A stretch of DNA of 12,720 nt from contig CM018888.1 in the NCBI GenBank assembly GCA_009663005.1, forward strand, positions 11,192,012-11,204,731, written 5' to 3'. This DNA is from Actinidia chinensis. Its lineage: Eukaryota; Streptophyta; Magnoliopsida; Ericales; Actinidiaceae. The translations under genes and the position numbers were made by a program. The notes below the pieces were generated by a model, which had not been told where the DNA came from, did no database searches, and saw only the letters and a list, made by a program, of their open reading frames with translations. This document shows positions 1-8,421 of this stretch, one piece after another; position 1 is the stretch's first letter, and each line of letters opens with the position of its first letter.

Positions 1-1836
1 AATTTCGAACTATGTAGAAACGAGATTCACGTAGGAATTTGAAAAATGAATTTTTGCCCAATTTTTGACAAGATAGAAAGTGGACAGAATTTTTCGGCCC
101 TCCAAGAACTCCTCAACAAATGATGTTATTGAGAGAAAAATAGAACTTTGAAGACATGGATTAGAACAATGACTATGTGAAAACTCTCTTATAAAATACT
201 GTGGCCGAAAGCGGTAAAATTTACCGCATGGTTTATACTAATCGAGCCATGATTTAGACAATTCTTAAAAAGACACCTTATGACTTTTGGAAAGGAAGAA
301 AATCAATATTGGTTTCTTTCATGCTTTTGGGTGTACTGCTATTGTATAAATCAATGGCCAGGATAAATTAGGAAATTCGACTCAAAATCGGATTGAATCT
401 ATTTTCTTAGGATTCAACTACAAGTAATAACAATTTGAAGTCTTTAATAAAAGAAACCTTAGTAGTTGAAGAATTCATGGGCATGTTGTATTTGATAATT
501 TAATGATAATTCCCTCCCAAGATCTTCAAAGATGTAGGGATTTAAGAGTTATGGAAAATCTTGAGATTTTTCAAGAAAGTCAAGAGACTCAAGGAGAAAA
601 AAACAGCGAAAAAGGAATCCAACTAGAAGTGGTACTACCTCAAATGGAAAACTCAAAGAGAAAAGAAAATGATGAAGGCTCAAGTCTTCCACAAGGAGTT
701 GGAGATAAGTCAATAACCATCCAAACAAGCCTTATCATCCGGTTGACACATCGAAGGGGTAAAACCACTAGAAACTTCTTAGAAATATATGTGGAAAAAT
801 CTTGCATTCTTACCCTCACAAATAGAACCTAAAAAAACTTCCATGAAGCGGAATATGATAAACATTGGCTTTTAGCAATGCAAGAAGAATAAATCAATTC
901 GAAAAAAATAAAGTTTGGACATCTGTCACTAGGCCCACTAATTATCCTATAATAGGAAAAATGGGTTAGTTAGAAATAAACTTGATGAATCCAAACATTG
1001 TTAGAAATAAGTTAAATTATTACACAAGGATAGAGTAAAGAAGAAGGAATTGATTTCGAAAAATCATTGCTCCGTATCTAGATTTAGAGCATGCATATGT
1101 TTTCTTGCCTTTGCATGCTATATGGATTTTAAACGGTATATTAAATGAAATGTAAAGAGTGCATTTTTAAATAGGTATATAACTAAAAAGGTGTATGTAG
1201 CACAACCTCCAGGGTTTAAGATCATGAACTAACTCCCACCATGTAATTTAAACTTTCAAAAGCACTAATATGGACTTAGCAAGCCTCCAAGGTTTGGTAT
1301 AAAAGACTTAGCAAATTTTTAAATTAATGATTTTTGAATAGAGGAAAAAAAATTGATAACACTCTTTTTTATTAAAGTAAAGACATGCACGCTCATTGTG
1401 GCAAATATAAGTCGATGATGTTATCTTTGGTGCTACTAATGGAAACATGTGCAAGAAATTTGCTAAGAGTATCAAGGTGAATTTCGGAGATGAGTATGAT
1501 GGGGGAACTCCAACTTTTTCCTTAGGCTACAATCAGGCAATCAAAGAGAAGGAACCTCATAACATCAAGCAATATACAAAAGGAGCTTCTCAACATTTTG
1601 GTATGATGGGATTCAAAGTAATAACCCCACCATGGGGCACATCCATCAACTTGCCAAAGATGAAAATGGAAAACTGTGGACAAAACGCTAACGAAGTAAT
1701 GATCGGATCCTACTATATTTAACGGCAAGTAGATCCGAATCATGTTTAGTGTGTGCTATGTACTATATTTCAATCATGTTCTAAGGAATCACACATAACG
1801 GTCGTAAAACGCATATTTAGATATCTTATAGATACA
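1..1836 (+). pseudogene. pol: Copia pol, 5' segment: end of integrase core, linker and reverse transcriptase (broken)
   Basis: This is the pol polyprotein of the Copia element, whose integrase inserts cDNA and whose reverse transcriptase copies the RNA. Reading across frameshifts, the integrase Asp of the DHG motif is at 24-26 and its Glu (in ERKNRTL) at 131-133, about 35 codons apart, as in a D-35-E core. After a variable linker (about 480-820) the reverse transcriptase begins at IEPK (822-833). It shows AMQEE near 880, VYVAQPPGF (1191-1217), a decayed LYGLKQAP near 1265, and VDD (1411-1419). The longest open frame, 1447-1722 (91 codons), covers the palm/thumb after VDD, and homology runs on through a KRIFRYL-like block to 1836. 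There are many stops and frame changes. The first catalytic Asp (near 1148) is lost, and the Tyr before VDD is a TAA stop (1408-1410). The reading frame resumes as RNase H at 3995, beyond the inserted LTR. Confidence 0.9.
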
Positions 1837-1841
1837 CAAGA
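1837..1841. repeat. Target-site duplication, left copy (CAAGA)
   Basis: CAAGA lies directly left of the TGTAATACC start of the inserted LTR, and the same five bases directly follow its GTGACA end at 3990-3994. Five bases is the usual duplication for plant LTR retrotransposons. Removing the insert and one copy joins the Copia reverse transcriptase to its RNase H at the expected point. Confidence 0.9.
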
Positions 1842-2164
1842 TGTAATACCTCAATCCGTATATTAATTTTACCTTAGTATAGTAAGGATTAAAATTTAAT
1901 TTCACCGGTAGCAATTTAAAAAAAAATCAGAATTTATACGATAACAAAAATTATATCCGAATAAAAATTTTGATAAACAAACAAAATTTGGACACGTACT
2001 GACAATTAAAACGAGGTTATGTGGCACCATGAGAGCCATATGCCTAGGGTGACTCACTTCAAATGAGCAATACCATAAGCCATGCCTAGCCACCACTTTC
2101 CCCAAAGTCAATCAAACCATCCCCTTTGCCTCTCCCAACAGCAAGCTAGGATTCCTACAACATG

Positions 2165-2320
2165 AAATAGGGAGATAAAGAAGAGATGAAAAGAAGGCTA
2201 GGAGAGAAAGAGAAAAGATAAAAGAGAAGAGAAAGAAGAGAGAGATCAAGATTTCTGGCAAAATCAAAGGGAGAGAAAAACAAAATTGAGAAGAAAAGAA
2301 AGAAAAAAATCAGGAAATAT
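2165..2320 (+). other. Purine-rich (GA-rich) tract inside the solo LTR
   Basis: About 150 bases are almost entirely A and G, with repeated GAGA, GAAAG and AGAAGAG words and few pyrimidines. Comparable purine-rich leaders occur in the transcribed part of Tekay/Del LTRs. The complementary strand gives a phenylalanine- and leucine-rich open frame that is only a by-product of composition. Confidence 0.6.
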
Positions 2321-2726
2321 AAACAAAGCATAATTTTTCTATGTTCGAGGTAATCCTTTTTTTGAGTCTTTTGATTTTTGTAATCTTCGTACACTACGAA
2401 AAATACATAATCATCTCATCTTTGAGTAACTTGCTATATAATAGAATAAAATTCGATAATACATTGGGAATAGGACACGTATACGTCGTGGTATGATTGA
2501 AATCCAATAATAGTTAAGTCTTATTTTTCGTCAAATAGTCGGTTAGTATTTTAGCCATAACTCTCTCATACGACATCCGTTTGACTCCGAAACCAGTTGC
2601 ATTTGAAAATAATTTTCAATAGTTGCAACTTTTTATTTACTTGTTTTTTTCTATTTAAGGTTTTTAATAGCCCCAAACGTCTGGATTCAAGCCAAAAAAA
2701 AAGCCCAACTTCGTTGTTTCCGAGTT

Positions 2727-2972
2727 GAACATTTTTCTCCAACATGTGGAACATTAATCTTAAGAAGTCTCTATTCTTGCCCAAAACCCGGTTTGAAACA
2801 TTTTTCTCCCAACTGGTGAACATTAATCTTAAGTCTCTGTTCTTGTTAACAATTTTTCTCCCAAACTGTTGAACATTAATCTTAAGTCCTTTGTTTCTTG
2901 CCCAACCGTTGAACATTAAGTCTTAAGTCTCTGTTCTTGCTCAACCAATTGAACTATTTTTCTCAACCGGTT
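2727..2972 (+). repeat. Degenerate tandem array, units of 40-69 bp, inside the solo LTR
   Basis: The words GAACATTTTTCTCC and GAACATTAATCTTAAGTCTC alternate several times. The GAACATTA anchor falls at 2749, 2818, 2871 and 2911, and a GAACTA variant at 2951, giving steps of 69, 53, 40 and 40 bases. The last step units lack the TTTTTCTCCCAA half, which returns at 2957-2972 next to an ACCGGTT word. The array therefore shrinks from left to right by losing part of the unit. A minus-strand open frame over it (2566-2916) repeats NKNRDLRLMF-like stretches only because the DNA repeats; I do not call it a gene. Confidence 0.8.
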
Positions 2973-3989
2973 TGAGACTTTATAGAACCACAACAAAGCT
3001 TTGATCACTGAACCGCCACTGTTGAAACAGTCCCTTTACCAGCCATACTTTTCTATTGAAAAATCCCAGAAAATGTTAAATCCCTTTAAAAATCAAAAAG
3101 GTAAATTTTGAGTTTTAGCTAAGTATCAAAATGGTTAAATGATTCTCTTGTTATGGAGGTATACATTGCTTATAAAATCCCAATACAATCAATTTTAAAA
3201 CTATCAAGGTATAAGGGCACAATTATCGAGAAGAAATGATTTGAAGAAAAAATATTTTAAAAAATTTACTTTTCTATACTTTGCCATTTTTTTGACAAAA
3301 GATAGTTTTTTTTTTAGAAAACTCATCTCTCGAATATCCTATACATCCTTCTACCTTAGGCCTTCGGGCGTACCAAAATGATAATGTATTTAGCAAATAG
3401 TTTGTGCATTGAATGCAGATATAAATTCAAAATTCTAATTATAGGATCAAACCGAGGAAACCGTTACTGCTCACGACAGCACGAAAAGAGAAAGACGTGA
3501 AATAAGCCTAAGGTGAGTCTTGTTTATGTTTTGCTTACTTAAAAGTAAAGTTTTTTTTGGTGGTGCAGCATGTATATTTTATTGATTAAACTGATGACGT
3601 TTTATGATTAAATGCATGCTAATGTTTTTAAATGTGGTCCATGAAATATTAAAAAAATACTTTTTTAAAAAGTATATTGACAAACATGGTTCGAATGGTG
3701 CACCCGTCTGCTAGAAAAAAAGAATAATAGCTAGAGTGATGTATAAGAGAAGGATCATGGCCAGATGATTTGGGTTATATCATGCCACATTTATTTAAGG
3801 ACACATCAGCTCTGATTTATTTTAAATATGCTTCTGCATATATAATGTATTAGAATGTAAATGTCTCGAATGAATAGAAACATCCTACTAGTTAAGTAGT
3901 AGGCCTTAGTGAGTGCCTCACTGGCCGTAACGACGACACCCTGTAATAAGGAGTGACCTACGTGTCTAAATGGGTTGGGGTCCGTGACA

Positions 3990-3994
3990 CAAGA
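3990..3994. repeat. Target-site duplication, right copy (CAAGA)
   Basis: This is an exact match to 1837-1841, directly after the CA end of the solo LTR. Copia coding similarity resumes with the next bases. Confidence 0.9.
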
Positions 3995-4440
3995 ATCTAG
4001 GTATATTTTTCCGGAGGAGTGTCCTTTGATTTGAAAGGTTACGCCTAATTTCCGACTATGGCGGGATTAAAGTATAATCATAAAATCCAAGTGATACCTT
4101 ATCATTTTTAGGACCTTCCTTAGTTTCTTGGTTTAGCAAGAAACCAACTCCGTTGCACTTCAACGGCCAGACCAAATATGTGGTCGCCGAAAGTTGTTGG
4201 TGCTCAGTCCTTTGGATAAAATATAAATTGAGGATTTTCTTATATTTTGACATATTCCCATTAATTGTGACAACACAAGTGCCATAAATTTATCTAGGAA
4301 ACCTTTAACACTCAGAACAAACCAATTGCGATTAGACACAATTTTTAGAATCACGTTAAAAGGTACATTAAGCTCACATATGTGCATTGGCAGATATTTT
4401 TTTCACAAAACCCCTTGAAGAAAAATTTTTGCCTATAGAC
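3995..4440 (+). pseudogene. pol: Copia pol, 3' segment: RNase H domain (broken)
   Basis: This is the C-terminal RNase H of the same pol gene, which would remove template RNA during reverse transcription. It resumes right after the solo LTR with a decayed FDLKGYA and DYAG stretch (about 4021-4062). A frame is open from about 4084 to 4284 and contains SFLGPSLVSWFSKKP (around 4102-4146), and then KYVVAESC and VLWIKYKL. Further on, in shifted frames, are an IRHHF-like block near 4330 and a decayed ADIFTKPL block near 4392-4420, the usual end of Copia RNase H. The catalytic EAEYV motif reads QTKYV (4168-4182), so its acidic residues are lost. A TAA at 4285 closes the best frame. Together with frameshifts this makes the domain inactive. 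Confidence 0.9.
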
Positions 4441-4549
4441 ATGACTTGGTTGTCTAAACCAATGTGAAACACAATTGTTTTTGAATTTCTAAGCATAACT
4501 ATGTTACTTGAGTTGATTGAAAATTAAGAGGATAGTTCTACAATCAAAT

Positions 4550-4696
4550 AATCTTATCAATAGACTCCAACCAACAATGTAAATAAATTAGTCTCAGTAC
4601 TATATGATAATACATGAAATAAATCTTATAAATAGACTCCAAACAAAATCATAGGTAAATCAAAATTATCTCAAGTACTTTATATGATAATACATG
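4550..4696 (+). repeat. Two-copy direct tandem repeat, about 72-75 bp
   Basis: Copy one (4550-4621) and copy two (4622-4696) both begin AATCTTAT.AATAGACTCCAA and both contain TATATGATAATACATG (4601-4616 and 4681-4696). The spacing is 72 at the start and 80 at the end, so copy two has gained about 8 bases. A third partial echo (TTTGATAATATACATGAAAT) occurs at about 5018-5037. Confidence 0.85.
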
Positions 4697-4872
4697 TACG
4701 TTTTGAATTGATTGATGTGATAAATGGTGTACATACAAACTCACAAAATTCTGACTTTGGATTAAAATAAGTAATACTTAAATCATGTTATGGTGTTATT
4801 TGTGACTTGTAAAATACTAACATCAGAGAAGAAACCTCAAATCAAGGATATGGATTGAACTTACTAACTGGT

Positions 4873-4910
4873 CGAAATTTCTACAGTTTTCATGACTGTA
4901 GAAAAATTCG
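4873..4910 (+). other. Inverted repeat / hairpin with 15-base arms and a 7-base loop
   Basis: The 10-base arms TTTCTACAGT (4878-4887) and ACTGTAGAAA (4895-4904) are exact reverse complements around the loop TTTCATG. Beyond them CGAA (4873-4876) and TTCG (4907-4910) also pair, with one unpaired or mismatched base between. The structure would form in either strand's RNA. Its function is unknown; it lies upstream of the env-like frame. Confidence 0.75.
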
Positions 4911-5059
4911 GTAGAAGAAAAGCAACTTCTTTGGTCGAACTGAATTTGAGGATCTTGCAACCAGTTTTACTTAAACGATGCACGTGTAGTACTTAATTCA
5001 AAAGTCACATGGACTATTTGATAATATACATGAAATATAAAAGTGTTCCTCTTCCAAAC

Positions 5060-6686
5060 TTTATCAATCCTACTTTTCCTATTCCTTATCCTCACTCTTC
5101 AAAGAAAACCCAAAATGTAAAAACCATTAAGAGCTTCAAATCTTAGGGCTTCAACCCTTCAGAGCTGAAATTTTGAAAATTTTCAATTTTACTCCCTAAA
5201 GCTATGGTGGCTTATAAAGTATGCCTCAAACATCCGAAGGAGGTCCCAATCCTAAGAACTTGAGATCATTCTAAAAAATGATATGGTTCAAAAACTTAGC
5301 CATCAAGAACATGGAATCTAGGTTCAAAAGCGACATATCATCTCGGGACGTACCTTGAGAAGAGCTTTCTGGAAAATTTTCCAATCAGATGTTGGCTCCA
5401 ATGGACAAACTCGGATGGTCAACCTCCGACCCCTTCCCAAACGTGTACACAGACAACCAAACTGGTAAGAGCTTTTTTGGCAATTTGGATGTTAGAAATT
5501 TAGACAACGGTTTGAATACACCATAGACACTGAGGTTAGGGGTAAGGACATCGTTCTAATCCTACGATATTATTTGAGATTACTGGGATAGCAATGAGGG
5601 TCGGCCTTTTTATTGGCAAGTATAGTCATCTTACTAATTACGTGAGCAAAACACCATATGATTTTTATCATCGCCGTGAGGGAACACAAACTCACCGACA
5701 CAAAGCTCTGAGGCCAAAATTTAGATTGTTCTATGTTCTAACCGATTCCATTGCTTATATATAATTTTCCAAGGTGGGACTTATAACACAAGTAACTAAT
5801 ATGGACGCCTTTAATCATCTACACAAGGCCACATGGAAGAGCGTTGAACTTAAATTACATATTACTCACGTAAATGCCTTGATGTTTAAGACACCATATA
5901 CACTCAAGCCCTACCATTTGGTGCTTTTCTTACTAGGATTTTTCTACACTTCAACTAAATCTAAGAAACCAACCTATTACACTAAAATTGATACAGGATT
6001 CTCCATGAGCACAATAAAGAAAGGCCAAAAATCTTGGAATAGATGGGCGGGGGAGCAAGGGAGAAAGGGAGGAGGAGGAGAAAGGATGGACGTGGATGTT
6101 GAAGCAATCTTGCTATATTCCTAATGAGGGATAAACTATGTCAGGATTGAAACGGACCATATTAATTTATAGCAGAACAAAATGTTGGGCATGAAACGGA
6201 CATGGTCGATGAGAAGCTCATAGAGGATTCAATATAGGAACGGAACTCCTACGTATGAAAAGTATCCTACTCAAGAGGGATCCGCGCATTAAGAAGGTCT
6301 ACCGAATTGGTTTCTTGAATCCTTTGGGCAGATTTGGATACATCTTTGGGAGAAATTAAGACAACATCTGACATCATTTCAAATCCGAAATGACAGAAGA
6401 ATAAATAAATCGTCTGGTAATGCCCTTATTGTGGGATAAGACCTGACGTGGATCGACTCAAGCCACTTTTATGTAAAACAGGCTCACGAGTTGATCAAAT
6501 TAGAAATTCTATGAAACCATGAAGAAGACATGAGCACTTTTGCCTCTATCCACACGATTAGAAGGTTTATGGAATAAACTCACTCCGCCTCCTCCTCCAC
6601 CTTTTGCACCGGGTGAGGACCTCCTCGGCCTCCTTACTATCGCGTCCGCCCTATTGATGATGCCCCAAGGGGGAGAAGGTCCTTAG
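5060..6686 (+). pseudogene. Env-like / extra ORF between pol and 3' LTR of the Copia element (broken)
   Basis: In SIRE/Maximus elements an additional gene of unproven role, often called env-like, follows pol; this region sits in that place. A possible start is the ATG at 5115-5117, at once followed by a stop. A FFGNLDVRNLDNG stretch lies around 5480-5516 and EVRGKDI starts at 5532, in a different frame. A single frame then runs from 5558 to 6124 with one internal TAA (5762-5764). It carries NPTILFEITGIA, PKFRLFYVLTDSIAY and, past the stop, KVGLITQVTNMDAF. These resemble the conserved blocks of plant retrotransposon-associated proteins with an EVRGK-like N-terminal motif, recognised from memory and not searched. 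Another frame closes at 6684-6686 after a proline run (6585-6602). I see no clear signal peptide or membrane segment beyond a hydrophobic stretch near 5917-5955 (LVLFLLGFFY). Confidence in a decayed gene is fair, in env identity low. Confidence 0.55.
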
Positions 6687-7037
6687 GTTATTTATGTTTT
6701 GATTTAGCTCCGTTTTAAGAGGTTTTTTGTGGTCTTGTTTTTCCAAATTTTTGGTTTAAGTGTTTTTAATGCTCAAACTTTGGTTTATGTTTTAACTGTT
6801 TCCAATTTAAGTATGTGCCATGCTAGTTGCTCATGATCTAATTCTACTACTTTTTTAATATGTAATATTATTTTTTCTATTGTTATTTCTTCCCCTTAGA
6901 AACTACCTTGCATATAATTAATGCCATGATCAATCGTGAGGAAGCAAAAAGTAAGGGGGAATTTTCAATTAAGGGGAGTCTTACAAACTAGAACTAAAAC
7001 TAAAACAAAGATTTTTGAAACAAATTGTATCATCATC
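6687..7037 (+). other. Noncoding 3' leader to the LTR with repeated G-rich purine tracts
   Basis: This is T-rich sequence of TTTATGTTTT type with no open frame worth naming. Short purine tracts with G runs occur just upstream at 6667-6680 (CAAGGGGGAGAAGG), and within at 6950-6962 (AGTAAGGGGGAAT) and 6970-6978 (TAAGGGGAG). Multiple AAGGGGGAG words ahead of the true polypurine tract are common in this kind of Copia element. Confidence 0.5.
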
Positions 7038-7050
7038 AAAAAAAAGAGAT
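7038..7050 (+). promoter_or_regulatory. Polypurine tract (plus-strand DNA primer), decayed
   Basis: AAAAAAAAGAGAT follows a TCATCATC word and directly precedes the LTR start. The usual Copia form is TCATCATCAAAAAGGGGGAGAT, so here the G run has mostly become A. It would have primed plus-strand synthesis at the 3' LTR boundary. Confidence 0.7.
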
Positions 7051-7346
7051 TATTAAATAAAATTTTATTTTGGAGATTCTACATTATTAAGAACTAATTG
7101 AAAGTTTATTTTTTAAACCGAAATTCTTGAAAAATAATCATGAGACTCAAAAAGGGTCTTGCACATCATTAAAATAAGTTTTGAAACTTTTTACAAATCA
7201 TAATTGATGTTTTAAGATTGTAAACATGATCGAAGTATCAATTAAATATACTTAAACAACGTTAATTGATTATGGCCTGAAATTGTGAACTATCAGCAAA
7301 ACAACTTTGTAAACCAGAAGACCTCTCTGTAAATTCCAGTACAAAA

Positions 7347-7456
7347 CGACCGAAGTTAAACGTAGTTCGACCGAAGTTCAGGATCGGCTCGACCGAAGTT
7401 CATGATTGGCTCGACCGACGTTTTTGAGACCGAATGTCAGAGCTCAAACCGAATGG
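7347..7456 (+). repeat. CGACCGAAGTT motif array in LTR U3
   Basis: CGACCGAAGTT occurs at 7347, 7368 and 7390, with CGACCGACGTT at 7412, so the starts are 21, 22 and 22 bases apart. Looser ACCGAATG copies follow at 7429 and 7448. More CCGAA or CCGAG words are scattered to 7680. The position upstream of the TATA-like box fits a set of transcription-factor sites in U3; this role is inference. Confidence 0.8.
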
Positions 7457-7759
7457 CCAAGAACCTTCAGATTGATTTTATACAAGTAACTTTCGAAGCA
7501 AAGCAATTCCACTGAAGTTAAAGATCGGACCAACCGAGTTTTTGAAGTCTTAAATCGAAGTTCAGACCTCAAATACCACACCAAACAGAGCAACTGCAGC
7601 GGCCCTGGAAATGTTGTACATTGCGACCGAAGATAAGTTCGGTAAAGCGAAACTTAAATTAGGGTCAAACCGAAGTTCAATAAAGCAAAACATAGGATAT
7701 ACTCAACCTCTAGAACTTTCAGTGGTATCTACGACCGCCAACAGTTCAAAAAAAGTCCA

Positions 7760-7789
7760 GGGGGGGGGAAGAGGGGGGGGGGGGGGGGG
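7760..7789 (+). repeat. Poly-G tract (G9, then AAGA, then G17)
   Basis: Nine G, then AAGA, then 17 G make a 30-base tract that is all purine. It lies in U3 about 130 bases upstream of the TATA-like box. Runs this long could form a G-quadruplex and are also prone to length errors in sequencing. A glycine-rich frame over it is not a gene. Confidence 0.9.
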
Positions 7790-7872
7790 ACTAAATTTAT
7801 GAACTTCAAACAATCGGCAAAATCAACAGATCCAACGGCTGAGATCAAATCAGAAAAAAAAAACCCATTCTC

Positions 7873-7926
7873 CACGTGGTAATAAATGTTGCAACATCTC
7901 TATTCACTCTTAGGCTTTAAAAATAA
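7873..7926 (+). promoter_or_regulatory. LTR core promoter region: G-box and TATA-like box
   Basis: CACGTG (7873-7878) is a plant G-box core, and TTTAAAAATAA (7916-7926) stands where related LTRs have a TATAAATA followed by CCCACTTATG. The match to ACCCACTTATGAT at 7927-7939 supports the alignment. The TATA word is altered, so activity is doubtful. Confidence 0.5.
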
Positions 7927-8359
7927 ACCCACTTATGATATTGGATCGGCCATTGAAGTGATCCAAAATAATTGTCTTGCTAGCATTCAATATTTCATCA
8001 TTCTTGAAGCATTCAAATTTGTGAGTTTTTGCCTTGATCAAAAACATCTTGGGAGTTGTATCACTCCAGGAAAAGGAGAGCCTTTCAATTGTATTTATCA
8101 TTCATTTTAAGTGAGTGAGCTTTAATACACTTCATTCATTGTAAATTATTGAACAAATCACATTGTGTAATTGAGATAGGGATCCAAGAATAGAGAACTC
8201 TTGAATACTAGAAGTGATCTGTGGGTAAAAGTTTGGCAAGCACCCGTAAGCTTGTTGAAGATAGTGATATCCCCAGAGGTCTTGGAGAATGGACGTAAGC
8301 ACGGTTTGGTTGAACCACTTAAATAGTTTACAATTCTTCTCCCTTCCCTTAATTCCTTT

Positions 8360-8421
8360 ACACACACCACACACACACAACAACACACACACCACCTATC
8401 TAATCTATATATATCTATATC
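8360..8421 (+). repeat. Simple-sequence tract: CA-rich, then TA-rich
   Basis: Bases 8360-8396 are an interrupted ACACAC microsatellite with a few CC and AA breaks. Bases 8404-8421 are CTATATATATCTATATCT. Both lie in the U5 part of the LTR. Confidence 0.9.

Larger units (their letters stand above)
1842..3989 (+). mobile_element. Solo LTR, Ty3/Gypsy chromovirus (Tekay/Del-like), nested in the Copia pol gene
   Basis: Seen: the insert is 2148 bp, starts TGTAATACC, ends GGGTCCGTGACA (TG...CA termini), has exact CAAGA duplications on both sides, and splits a recognisable Copia pol reading path. It contains no gag or pol similarity, tRNA primer site or second LTR, so it is one LTR left by recombination between the two LTRs of a full element. 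Family knowledge: a TGTAACACC-like start, a GGGTCGTGACA-like end, a length over 2 kb and a purine-rich leader (about 2165-2320) are typical of plant Tekay/Del chromovirus LTRs. A block near 2550-2600 (CATAACTCTCTCATACGAC) is also familiar from such LTRs. The clade is inference; the solo-LTR structure is well supported. Orientation is taken from the start and end motifs. Open frames inside it are chance products of repeats. Confidence 0.88.
4441..5059 (+). other. Noncoding spacer between pol and the env-like region
   Basis: I see no coding similarity over these 620 bases. They hold a 72-bp duplication (4550-4696) and a long hairpin (4873-4910). GGTCGAA words recur at 4870-4876 and 4933-4939, resembling the GACCGAA words of the LTR on the opposite strand. 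In intact SIRE-type elements this is the stretch between the pol stop and the downstream gene. Confidence 0.55.

Noticed and set aside
503..832. Open frame of 109 codons as a separate small gene
   Set aside because: It covers the variable integrase to reverse-transcriptase linker of Copia pol, and conserved blocks such as IEPK lie in another frame at its end, so it is a fragment of the pol pseudogene.
2155..2394. Minus-strand open frame of 79 codons, rich in Phe and Leu, looking like a membrane protein
   Set aside because: It is the complement of the GA-rich leader tract of the solo LTR; the hydrophobicity is a composition effect.
2566..2916. Minus-strand open frame of 116 codons with internal peptide repeats
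   Set aside because: The peptide repeats come from the degenerate DNA tandem array in the solo LTR. There is no recognisable domain.
4056..4387. Two overlapping minus-strand open frames
   Set aside because: They lie opposite the plus-strand Copia RNase H, which explains the sequence.
7611..8395. Open frames on both strands in the Copia 3' LTR, including a glycine run
   Set aside because: They lie wholly within LTR control sequence. The glycine run is the poly-G tract and the Cys/Val run is the CA microsatellite.
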